In this document: one piece after another, positions 53,156-64,000 of the stretch
Layout of the letters: the number at the start of each line of letters is the position of its first letter
Position numbering within the stretch: position 1 is the stretch's first letter
NCBI GenBank assembly: GCA_029204225.1
Contig: CM055092.1
Span: forward strand, 88,197,666-88,261,665
Origin: Diphasiastrum complanatum
Lineage: Eukaryota; Streptophyta; Lycopodiopsida; Lycopodiales; Lycopodiaceae
Direction: 5' to 3'
DNA length: 64,000 nt
Made by a program: the position numbers and the translations under genes
Notes under the pieces: model-generated
The model's input: the letters and a program-made list of their open reading frames with translations, nothing else
Database searches by the model: none
What the model was told of the DNA's origin: nothing

Positions 53156-54174
53156 AAACTGTGATAGCTGGTACCTAGACAACGACGCTATCCAACACAT
53201 GACCTCTCACGAGGAATGGTTTATCGAGTATGCAACTTATAACAGAGATCAATTCATTTACCTCGAAGATTCAAGCACCATACACGTGGAAGGCAAAGGA
53301 ACAGTGAAGATCACCTTCAACAACGATCTATCTGTTTGTGTTCCTAACGTCCTTCATGTTTCTCAATTATCAAAGAACCCGTTATCAGTCTCTAAGATAA
53401 CTGATGAGGGCTACACTGTTACTTTCTCATCTGAGCAGTGTACAATACTCGAGGAAGATACTACTCTGACTACGTGCACTAGAGTCAAAAATCTTTACGT
53501 ACTCTCTAATTTAGTTGCATTAGCAAGTATCTCTAATGAAAATGTAAACGACAGTGTTGTTCCGTGGCATAGTCGATTTGGACATGTGAATACAAGCTCA
53601 CTTTCTTATATGCATTGTAATAATTTAGTTGATGGACTGAATTTTCCTTCTCCCTTAGATAGGAAATCTTTTTTTTGTGAATCATGCATCTATGTGAAGC
53701 ACTCTAGAAGCAAGTTTCCAAAATCACATTCCATCAAAACAAAGCATGTATTGGATCTGGTACATAGCATCTTTGTGGTCCAATGCCAACTCCGTCCTTA
53801 GGAGATGCAATCTATTTTATCACTTTAATAGATGATTATTCTAGATGGTCTACCGTTATTTTCATTAAGCACAAATCTGAAGCCTTGGAATGCTTCAAGA
53901 GATTCAAGGCCATGGCTGAGACACAAACGTCTACAAAAGTGAAGGCACTCCGAACTGATGGTGGCGGTGAATACATCTCTAATGAGATGTCTAACTACAT
54001 GGCTGAACATGGTATTAGAAGACGGTTCACCACTTCCTATTCACCTCAACAGAACGGGACTGCAGAAAGGAAGAATCGAGCTCTTCTCAACTCAGCTAGA
54101 TCCATGCTATATCAAGCACACCTACCTACAAAGTTCTGGGCAGAAGCTACTGCCACAACTTGTTATGTGTAGAA
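53156..54174 (+). pseudogene. copia protease and integrase (fragment B)
   Basis: The frame 53085-53801 carries the protease region WYLDNDAIQHMTSHEEWF, in which the DSG triad is changed to DND, then VLHVSQLSKNPLSVSKI and the HHCC domain (WHSRFGHVNTSSL, CESCIYVKHSRSK). At 53768 one G appears to be missing, which destroys the first integrase Asp (LVHS then ATCTTTGTGG) and shifts the frame. Integrase continues at 53783 with FITLIDDYSRWSTVIFIKHK, KALRTDGGGEYIS and PQQNGTAERKNR, so the second Asp and the Glu are intact. A TAG follows at 54170-54172. Confidence 0.9.
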
Positions 54175-54735
54175 CAAATCCAGCACCAGAGCTGTCAATA
54201 ACAAAACTCCTTATGAAGTTTGGCATGGACACAAGCCTAGTGTCATCCATTTAAAAATATTTGGTTGTATATGTTTTGTTCACATTCCTAAGCAGCTTAG
54301 GAAGAAGCTGGATCATAGGACAAATAAATGTATTTTCATTGGCTATCCTGATGAACATAAAGCTTATAAAGTTTATGATCCATCACCAATATAGTATTTG
54401 TCTCTAGGGATGTAATATTTCAAGAACATACATACTATGATTTCAAACAACCATCGATAAACAATGCTATGTCATTTCATCCTATTTTACGTAGCATGGA
54501 TTCTTCCAATGTTGAAATTCTTTCTACAGAACCCGCAGCTATAGCTACCGACAGTACTTGTCATCAGACCAGACCAAGCTAGCTCGAGCAGATCTGGAGA
54601 AATTCAAGAAGAAGCATCATCGCATCTTGGTCAACCAAACGTCCGCAGATCCTCATGGACTCGGACAGTTCCTGAGAGGTATGCACCGCAATCATTCTGG
54701 ACTTCATCTCAAGAACCAGAGAGCCTAGCTGAAGC
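54175..54735 (+). pseudogene. copia integrase C-terminus and linker (fragment B)
   Basis: Past the stop the frame reads NKTPYEVWHGHKPSVIHLKI and FGCICFVHIPKQLRKKLD, the conserved integrase C-terminal part, then FIGYPDEHKAYKVYDPS. After 54390 frames degrade into the variable linker. Confidence 0.8.
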
Positions 54736-55790
54736 AATTAACTCCAAGGATGTTGTGAAGTGGCAAGAAGCTATAGAAAGTGAGTACAACTTACTTTTGA
54801 CGAATCGGACCTAGACACTGGTCGACTTTCTCACTCACAGAAGAGTTATCAACAACAAGTGGATCTTCAAGAAGAAGATCAACTCTAATGGTTCTATTGC
54901 CAAATGGAAAGCCCGGCTAGTGGCTAAAGGATTCACTCAAGTCCAAGGAGTGGATTATCAAAAAAATTTCAATCATGTCGTCAAGATGCAGTCAATCAGG
55001 ACTCTGATTGCGTTAGCAGCCGCAAAAGACCTCAAAATGCACCAAATGAATGTCAAGACAATATTTCTCAATGACAATGTCGAAGAGGAACTGTACACCT
55101 TCCAATCGGAAGGATTTGAAGTCAAAGGCCAAGAGCACAAAGTGTGCAAGCTGCACACAGCAATTTGCGGTCTGAAACAAGTCGCAAGAGCATGGTTCAA
55201 TAGAATCAACTCTTATCTCATTCAATTGGGATTTGCAAACAATTCAGCTGACTGTAATGTTTATTCAAAGCATATAGGTACCAATTCAGTTCACATAGCT
55301 CTTTACGTAGATGATGCATTTATTTTGTCTAACGACACTTCTCTACTACACACTACTAAGAGTGATCTGTCAAAGGAATTTGACATGACTGATTTAGAAG
55401 CTGTCAATTCTTTGCTAGGAATTCACATTACTAGAAATAGGCTTCAGAAGAAGATCTATCTTAGCCACTAGACATATCTAAAAGGCATTTTAGAAAAAAT
55501 TCATATGTCTGATTGCAAACCCATTGATACTCCAATGGATCCAAGTATAGTATTGACTAAACCTACTTGTGCTGATTATGGTAGTGAAGTACTCGACATA
55601 GTGAAGTACCCTTATCATTCACTAATAGGATCTTTAATGTATGCAATACTATGTACTAGACCAGATTTGGCATACACTATTAACACGTTAAGTCAATTCA
55701 TGTCTAATCCTAGGATCTCTCATTGGAAAGCGTTAAAGAGAGTGATGAGATATATTCAGGGAAGTCTAGATCACATCTTATGTTTGACTT
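54736..55790 (+). pseudogene. copia reverse transcriptase and RNase H start (fragment B)
   Basis: SKDVVKWQEAIESEYNLLLT begins the domain, then WIFKKKINSNGSIAKWKARL, GVDYQKNFNHVVKMQSIRTL, ICGLKQVARAWFNR and the catalytic IALYVDDAFILSND (about 55290-55330). One stop lies at 54811 (NRT stop TLVDF) and one at 55471. The frame 55505-55790 holds SLIGSLMYAILCTRPDLAYT and HWKALKRVMRYIQGSLDHIL. RNase H proper is missing because at about 55788 the sequence switches to an LTR fragment of another copia family. Confidence 0.9.
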
Positions 55791-55868
55791 TCACGAATTG
55801 TTCTCCGTTTGACCTTCGCTTCGTGTTCGTGTTGCGGGAAAGTTGCAGGAGTTCACCATTTCTGACAC
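55788..55868. repeat. LTR-end fragment of the second copia family
   Basis: CACGAATTGTTCT...GAGTTCACCATTTCTGACA matches 10142-10217, the terminal part of the 725-bp LTR, over about 80 bp and ends exactly at the LTR end TGACA. The frame of fragment B runs into it, giving a false C-terminus. Confidence 0.85.
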
Positions 55869-58484
55869 CTTCAATTTGTTTTAAAGGCACCTTTGGCTTT
55901 CTCGAAAAGAGCGAGAGACTTGAACTGATAAAGAAATCTTTGCCTTCTTAAGGGCATCTTAAACTTGTTAAGGCACCTTCGGTTTTTTTGCAAAAACCCG
56001 AAAGGAGAGAAAAATGCCGAAGGTTGTCTGTTTTGAACGAGGAACATTCCAGCCACTTCCCATAATTTGTGAAGTGAGAGAAAATCACTTCACGTAAAAT
56101 GCAAAGTGAGAGATTTTGCGACGTCCTCGTCCGCATCAACGATCCTGATTTGTTGACTGTATATACTATGTATAGTTGTCACAAAAGCCATATACTTCCA
56201 AGTAAAACGGCTTTCCTAATCAAGTGACAAGCATTCAATGTAATTAATACACGGATGAAATCTATAAATAGATCATCCAAGCGCAGATTAGTGGTTGTTC
56301 TGTCCATGAGACGTATTAATTGAGCCTCCTAGTTACGCCATCAATTTCTGGTTGTAATTGCTATTTGTATTGTGCTTCAGTGTAATATAGCAACAACATA
56401 TTTTCTATCTGTGTATAACATAGATGAATGCTTGTTGTGATTGAATGCACTCTATTGCTATTTGATCACGCTTGTTTACTCACTCTGATCAGAACACGGA
56501 TGTCTACAACTCCTCAGTTTATGATCAGACGATGGTTGTCTTTGACGTCTAAGGAACTCGCAATATCATACTGCACTTCCATTTATTTCAGAACCATACT
56601 TCACATTGAATCTGATTTTCAGCGATACCACATACAAACCATTTCTAATCTCTTCGGTGGACTGTACTTTCATTTTTGAGAGTATGATTTAATTTTTAAG
56701 ATCCTGTTGGGCAATTAGAACACTTAAAGCTGTGATTACATTTAGCATAAGCTGTCTATTAGATTGTTTTGGCGTCTAGTAGCTAATTAGAATGGGAGAG
56801 CTATTCCGCAATATTCCTGCTCTCTTCTCCGTTTGCGTTCTTCTATCTCCATTGCCCCCATCACTACCAGATATACAATCGGTTCGATTATCAAGCACTT
56901 CAAACTAGTATTTAGGAAGTGAGTTTCAATTTTCTTGAATCACCTATGTTGCCGATTTCTTCATTAAGAGCACTCTTTAGTGCTGGTTTTTACGATTTTT
57001 TGGTTTTACATAACAGTGGTTTATGTGATTTGTTTGCTGCTTTTTTCTTTTTGTGGAACCGGTTTTACTTTAATCGACGAGAAAGGCAAGAACAGATGCA
57101 AAAATGGACCAACCACTTGCTTTGAGTGTTGGTGGCTTTTACGGATTTGCATGCGGTTTCTATTAGATTTACAGGTTCATGCTGTATTTTCCAACAAACT
57201 AATAATGTTTTGCAGGTTAGTGTGAGTCCATAAGGCCATTCTTTGAATGGTATGGATTACAGGAACGCCTATCCTGGGGTTAAGAATAGGCAATATGCAT
57301 ATCTGAGAGTTTGGAAAAATTTGGGTAGCATCTACCCTGTTTTCCAGTCATAAAGAAATCTAGTGGTTGTAAATTTGTAAATGAGGACTGAGATCCGTGG
57401 GTTGATGCAAGGGAGGAAATTCATGCTAACAATATATATTTTTTAGTTAATCTTTGGTTGAGATTTTGGATGTGAAATAGCACTCTTTGAGAAATATTCT
57501 CTCTTAGAGGATAACCAAGTTACAGGATTCTCGGTTAAGAAAGTGTTGTGTATAGATCAGGAGATATCTGTAGAGATATGCTATGTAGAGAATCTTTGTG
57601 GGATCATAAGGCCTTTTGTACAAACTTTTAATCCTGTGGATCTACAAAGTATTCCATGAACTAAGTTATTTGCATGCATCAAACTAGTCGGGTATACATA
57701 GGCATATTGATGAGAATTGTATAGAGACAATTTCTCACTGGGTTATAGTAATTTCTCATTGAGAAGTGTTATTAACCTAGGTGGAATTAGAATCAAAGTG
57801 AATGTGTGTCTTGGATCCACACCTGCACATTCAAATATTTTCTAAATCCAATACAACTAACTAAGTCAGAAGCGCTACTTCTAAGTTAGTTGTTTGAATC
57901 AATAGTATAACTTCTCTTATGGATATTATTGCTAAAATGTATTGCTTATAAGTCGCAACCTTTATGGGTCAAGTTTGGATTCATTTAAAGGTTTATGCGC
58001 ATAGAATACATGAAAACTTTTGGCCTTATCTTTTCTAGATTGGAAAGAATGCTATCTCATAAGACTCAAGAGAGTTGGATAGTTGTTGATTGCCAAAAGT
58101 TAAAACTTCACATAATGAGATTCTGGTAAATCTTAAGTTATTCTAGATTAGAACTTAAGAGTAAATTCTAGAAGTATTCTAGATTGGACCCTACCTTTGG
58201 AATGACACTTTGTGCCATGGCTAAAGTAAGGGCATTTTTTGGATTACAATCCTTATATAGGCACCGTGTGGGAGTTGGAAAAGTCTGAAACTTTCCAAAC
58301 GGAAAGGATTTTTTGAACAACTCATGTGTCTTTAAAGAATTGTGATACACTCTTATGATATGGTATGGTCTTGAGAATCCAGATAGTTGGGATTAGTGAA
58401 TCATAACTCAGACTCTAGGATATAAATGATCCATAAGAGAGGTTTGTGTTCATGATAAGAATACCCCGGATGAATAAACATGAT
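55869..58484. other. AT-rich spacer without supported gene
   Basis: Small ORFs (56919-57125, 58168-58350) have no motifs. Some strings near 55880-56030 (CGAAGGTGCC/GGCACCTTCGG types) resemble 33440-33470 and may be remains of a shared LTR. Nothing else can be supported. Confidence 0.45.
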
Positions 58485-58690
58485 AGTGGAATTTTGGTAC
58501 GACTGATCATCTTACCAAATCGACTATGTTTATTCGGGTAAAGACCAAGTAGTTATAGAGTGTCTGTTTAGGCTTTACGGATTACCAAGCGACATTATGA
58601 ACATTCGCAATTCAAAGTTCACTGGTCACTTTTGGTCGGCCGTATTCGCTAAACTAGAGATGACTCTGAGCTTATTGGTAGTTGATCATT
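58485..58690 (+). pseudogene. Ty3/gypsy integrase fragment
   Basis: TDHLTKSTMFIRVKT followed, after a frame change, by LYGLPSDIMNIRNSKFTGHF and WSAVFAKLEM is the middle of a gypsy integrase core. The second catalytic Asp region reads SDIMNIRNSKF where the family has SDRDxxF. Both sides are unrelated AT-rich sequence. Confidence 0.8.
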
Positions 58691-58951
58691 GGTAGTTGCC
58701 TATAAGACAAGAATCCAGTGAATTATGATTGACAAATCATAGTTCAGATTCTAGTTATACTTGATCGTTTAAAAGAAGGATTACTTGCATGATCAGAAGA
58801 TCAAATAAGATATGTATTTATATTTTGATAGCAATCTCCTCGGAGAGGAAGTTATCCTTGATGGAGATTGAGTTATAGTAAGAATTTGACTACCGGTTAT
58901 AGCCCATGCGAGCAGTACATTTGGGTGTACTGGGTGCTTGATGATGCTCAC

Positions 58952-59321
<370 letters not shown>

Positions 59322-59470
59322 ATCTTCATGATAAAAGAAAATTTGTATACCAAAAGAAAACAAATGTCTTAAATTTGATGCTCACATGCCTAATGCCAAA
59401 TAATATTGTAGGAAGTTTATGGTTGCCATGGTAGTCTCATGCACACCACCATCCAAGGGTGCAAAAAAAT

Positions 59471-59524
59471 AGTGGTAGCTTGAGAATGAGAGAGAATGTC
59501 GGTGTACATTCTCAAGCAACCACC
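59471..59524. repeat. Short hairpin
   Basis: GTGGTAGCTTGAGAATG (59471-59487) and CATTCTCAAGCAACCAC (59508-59524) pair over 17 bases with one mismatch around a 20-nt loop. It could be a small foldback element; the stem is shorter than that of a normal plant miRNA precursor. Confidence 0.75.
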
Positions 59525-60574
59525 CCTTTTTTGTTGGGGGTGGGCCAGAAGTTGCCTCCATGCTCTTCCCAAAATGATTTTTCTACATAGCAAGACTTTT
59601 AGGCATGTGTGACAAATTTGGTGATTTTATTAAAAATTGCTCTTTATTTGGGAGGGGATATTATTCACACAATATCTTTTATGATCTACAAATTGGTGTA
59701 TAGAAACTTCAAAGTCTAGACCATAAAGTTTTCAAATTCTTTTAGATGGTGGAAGATGGCAACTTGCTCAGTTGTTGAATACTTTTTTTCTTCTCCTCGA
59801 GGTCAGGAGTGTGACCCAATTTGGTGCACAAATGAGGACATGAGGGAAAATAATTGTAGATTTTGTATCTATGAGAATGACATTTTTCTTGAAAATACTT
59901 TGTTTGTGTTCACAAACCTTAAAACATGTGATATATGTGCAAATAGGTTGAATTCACTTATTATTCCCAAGCACACACTTGGATACACTTGAGATTGTGG
60001 GAATCTTAATTGTTTTTAAGCATTGCCATAAAAAAAACATTGAACTATTTGAGATTAGATAATAAAGTCAAGTTTCTTAGGCATATTTGGTATGTTGAAG
60101 TGGAACAAATTAATGACTTAAAATGCATGGTCAATTTGAATCATTAGTCATGATATGTATTTTCTTAGACATATGATGCCTAATAGCCCTTTTTGACTTC
60201 CCACCTACAACATGAAATTCAATGCAACTATCAAAAGGCAATATGTATAATCAATGAGAAGAGAAATAACTAGAAAGCGTGCACCTCTTGTAGCGTCACA
60301 GGAAACCCTTGGAAACCTAGTCGAATAATGCCTCCTGTCCACCCAAAATAATAAAAATCTTGTGAATAAAGGTTGCTTTTTCTTGCCTTCAAAATAACAT
60401 GAAGAAAAATGAGTATTATAAGCAAGATCCTTGAGCTTACAATCATAAACATCAATGATGATTTTGAGTGTTGTGAGATTGACTTTTTGAGTTTACTCTA
60501 ATGCAATCACATCTTGAAACTACTATCCCATACTCTTTTTCTTGAGGCAATTGGGCTATAAAACATTGGCTCCA
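59525..60574. other. AT-rich spacer without supported gene
   Basis: Small ORFs (59756-59992 plus, 60270-60455 minus) have no motifs or repeats. I see nothing else. Confidence 0.45.
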
Positions 60575-61568
<994 letters not shown>

Positions 61569-62198
61569 ATGGCAACCTCAGTTGGAGTCATGTTGGAAGC
61601 CAATGATAGGCTTACCTCAAGTAACTATTCATTGTGGAAAGTGAGGAAGGGGTCACTTCTTGAGATGAATGATGTTTTGGATATTGTTGTAGGTTTGGAG
61701 GAGAGACCATCAACACAACAAGATCAACTGAGGTATGGCAAGAGGGCCAAGAAGGCTCTACACATGATAAAGATGAATGTTACCAATGAACTTCTCAAGG
61801 AAGTTGGTAAGTGCACATCATCTTTGGAAGCTTGGAATTCATTGAAGAAGCTTTATGAATCCAAGTCTACTTCTAGAGTGTTGACTCTAAGAAGGCAAAT
61901 CTTTTCTTGTTTGCAAAAGAATGAAGAAAGTCCAAGTACTTTTGTTTTGAGAATGAAAGCATTGAATGATGAGTTAGCTTGCATAGATGAAAGCATTAAG
62001 GAAGCAGAGCTTATTCAGCATCTTCAAGTGGCAAAAAGAAGGATAGATCAAAGCTCAACTGCTTCTATTGTGGCATCAAAGGACACTTTGCAAGTGAGTG
62101 CTACAAGAAGAAGAGAGATCAAGGAGACAAGCAAGGTAATCTTACTCTTGATGAGGATGGTTTGGATGTTCAAGATGCAAATGATGATGCTTTTGTGA
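61569..62198 (+). CDS. gag: copia gag with internal deletion
   Basis: The ATG at 61569 opens MATSVGVMLEANDRLTSSNY, close to the first element's Gag, through IKMNVTNELLKEVGKCTSSL and ESKSTSRVLTLRRQIFSCLQ to LACIDESIKEAELIQ at about 62025. Related Gags then have about 60 residues (LVQVVLNGLLDEYANL and on) that are absent here. The last 55 residues are out-of-frame knuckle sequence. No stop or frameshift occurs in the capsid-like part. The knuckle itself is read in the -1 frame from about 62036, so a fusion would need a frameshift. A run GCAAAAAG at the switch could serve, but the deletion is the simpler explanation. Confidence 0.85.
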   Translation: MATSVGVMLEANDRLTSSNYSLWKVRKGSLLEMNDVLDIVVGLEERPSTQQDQLRYGKRAKKALHMIKMNVTNELLKEVGKCTSSLEAWNSLKKLYESKSTSRVLTLRRQIFSCLQKNEESPSTFVLRMKALNDELACIDESIKEAELIQHLQVAKRRIDQSSTASIVASKDTLQVSATRRREIKETSKVILLLMRMVWMFKMQMMMLL

Positions 62199-64000
62199 TG
62201 TCTTCATGTATGCTTGCTAATGATGGAGATCTAGATCCTTGGTGGATTGATAGTGGAGCAAGTTCACACATGACCTTTCACAAAGAGTACTTCACTTCTT
62301 TGTTGGCATATGGAGATGACAAGAGGGTGATCTACACGGCCAATGATGGTGAGTGTGCAATCAAAGGAATTGGCACAATTCCTATTTCTCTCTCTACAAA
62401 TAGGAATGTTCATTTGGAGGATGTCTTGTTTATTCCATCTATTACCAAGAATTTGCTTAGTGTGAGTCAAATGCTAAGTAAGGGCCTCAAGGTGGAGTTT
62501 GATGGAGATGCTTGTTTGATCAAAAGGAAGGATGTCTTGATTGGAAAAGGTAAAAGGCAAGGGAAGTTGTTCAAACTTGATGCTTGTCTTATTGCTAACC
62601 AAGTTAGATGTGTTGCAAAGGAGCAAATTTCTATTCAAGAGGTTTGGCACAAAAGGATGGGACACCTCAACTTGAAGTCATTGGAGGTAATGGCAAGGAA
62701 GAAGGTTGTGATTGGTCTTCCAAGTTCCTTAAGTAATGACAAGCATGTTTGTGAGTCTTGTGCTTTGTCTAAGTCACATAAACTACCTTATACTATATCT
62801 ATTTCTAGATCTACAAAGCCTTTTCAACTTGTACATTCGGATATTCATGGATTTACTACAATTAGCAATAGTGGAGCTAAGATGTATGTAACATTAATTG
62901 ATGATTTTAGTAGATTTTGTTGGATCTATCTACTAAAGAGCAAGGATGAAGTGTATAATGTCTTTTTCAAGTTCAAAAATGCAAGGGAGAACCAATTTTC
63001 CACAAAGATCAAGTGCTTGAGAGGTAACAATGGTGGTGAGTACATATCTAACAAGTTCAAGGCCTTTTGTGATGAGCATGGGATCAAGAGGGGGTATACA
63101 ACATCAAGGACCCCACAACAAAATGGAGTGGCTGAAAGGAAGAATAGGACTTTATGTGAAAGTGCTAAAACTATGAGGTTAAGTGCTAATCTTGACAAAC
63201 CATTTTGGGATCAAGCTTTGTTGTGTGCCAATTTCTTGTGCAATAGGTGGCCGAGTGCTATTTTGGATGGAAGGACACCTTTTGAGATGCTATTCAAGAG
63301 GAGGCCAAGTGTCAACTTTCTAAGAACCTTTGAATGCACATGCTATGTCAACATTACTCTTGATGATAGGACCAAGGAGGATCCATCTTCAAGAAGAGGT
63401 ATTTTTGTTGGATATAGTGAGGTGAGTAAAGCCTACAAGGTTTACATTCCTTCTACTAACAAAGTGATTGTTGGTAGAGATGTCATTTTTGATGAGGGGA
63501 ACATTCCAAAGGTGTCTTCAAGCATGATTAATGGTAAAGTGGATGGATCTAACATTCTTTATGTTGATGAGAAGGATCCTACTCTGGATGGTGGTGATGA
63601 TGGACCTTCATCAAGTCAAAAGCCAAGGAGAACATCAAGAGAAAGACAAGTACCTTCAAGTCTCACATATGATCAAAAGGGTAAGCAAGTAGTTTCTGGA
63701 AATTATGTTGCTTTCCTAACCTCTTTGGATGAGCCTACAAATGTAGATCAAGCAAGGAAAGAAGAGGAGTGGATCCAAGCAATGGATCTCGAGTATCGAT
63801 CTCTTATGAAGAGTGGAACATTGTTTGGAGGATTTTTTTGTGTAGATGGAGCTATGCAAGTGGATGGATGTTATCTTGCTGTAAAATCAAGTATTGGATC
63901 TGGAAAACAAAGTTTGTTCAATGACTTTGATGATCAAGTTGATGATCAAGAGGTTGATCTCAAAACGCTTCAACTAGTCAAAAGGGAAGTTGGCAATTTG
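62036..64000 (+). CDS. pol: copia knuckle-protease-integrase ORF with unidentified C-terminal module, open to window end
   Basis: This frame (codons in phase with 62042) is open for about 650 codons to the window edge. In order: CCHC knuckle CFYCGIKGHFASEC (62066-62107), protease WWIDSGASSHMT (DSG intact, about 62242-62275), LLSVSQMLSKGLKVEF, HHCC (VWHKRMGHLNLKSLE, CESCALSKSH), integrase VHSDIHGFTT with the first Asp, then LRGNNGGEYIS in which the second catalytic Asp is Asn (63026-63028), PQQNGVAERKNR with the Glu, and CTCYVNITLDDRTKED. After EEEWIQAMDLEYRSLMKSGT, where reverse transcriptase normally begins, comes DGAMQVDGCYLAVKSS and DDQVDDQEVDLKTLQ, unrelated to reverse transcriptase. The last motif resembles the 3' module of the element at 126-6179. 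Integrase is probably inactive and reverse transcriptase is replaced, yet the frame has no stop. Confidence 0.85.

Noticed and set aside
56919-57225. Two overlapping plus-strand ORFs rich in Phe and Leu
   Set aside because: Mutually out-of-frame short frames in AT-rich sequence, no signal peptide or domain pattern convincing enough.
62926-63198. Minus-strand ORF of 90 codons
   Set aside because: Antisense shadow of the copia integrase on the plus strand.

Overview
This window is nuclear DNA of a land plant with a large, repeat-rich genome. The evidence is the dominance of Ty1/copia and Ty3/gypsy LTR retrotransposons primed by initiator Met-tRNA (TGGTATCAGAGC sites), an F-box/kelch gene of plant type, very long GA microsatellites and an AT-rich background. 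A remnant at 29520-30480 belongs to a reverse-transcriptase-linked protein family I associate with mosses, ferns and algae rather than flowering plants. I therefore favour a fern, lycophyte or moss, but the sequence alone does not prove it.

Layout. 121-6184: a complete minus-strand non-autonomous copia element with 654-bp LTRs and a perfect 5-bp target duplication. 6469-10217: a second minus-strand copia element, inserted into an older repeat whose uninterrupted paralogue lies at 16886-18320 and serves as an empty-site control. The older repeat carries a 73-nt tRNA-like unit, single at 10628-10700 and expanded to five tandem copies at 17468-17939. 11841-12305: small foldback/MITE-like elements. 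12540-16123: a deleted minus-strand gypsy element fused to a copia fragment. 19222-21465: a spliced gene for a Crypton-type (DUF3504-like) tyrosine recombinase. 21555-23474: gypsy and unrecognised ORFs. 24000-29400: AT-rich sequence around the one convincing host gene, an intronless-CDS F-box/kelch gene (27077-28228, minus). 29520-43320: remnants of a non-LTR element, a chromovirus, copia elements and two gypsy elements. 44000-50000: copia pieces in inverted arrangements. 50000-60800: microsatellites, two copia elements fused together, a gypsy integrase scrap. 61569-64000: a copia-family element with a long open frame that runs off the window end.

Most coding sequence is dead transposon. Two genes could be functional: the F-box/kelch protein (probable substrate adaptor of an SCF ubiquitin ligase) and the Crypton-type recombinase. 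The recombinase model has four or five short exons whose splice phases all agree, and it shows the set R, K, K, R, H, Y expected of a tyrosine recombinase. It is the most unusual item in the window. A second theme is non-autonomous copia elements: the 126-6179 and 61569-64000 elements share gag but lack reverse transcriptase, and both carry a related unidentified module in its place.
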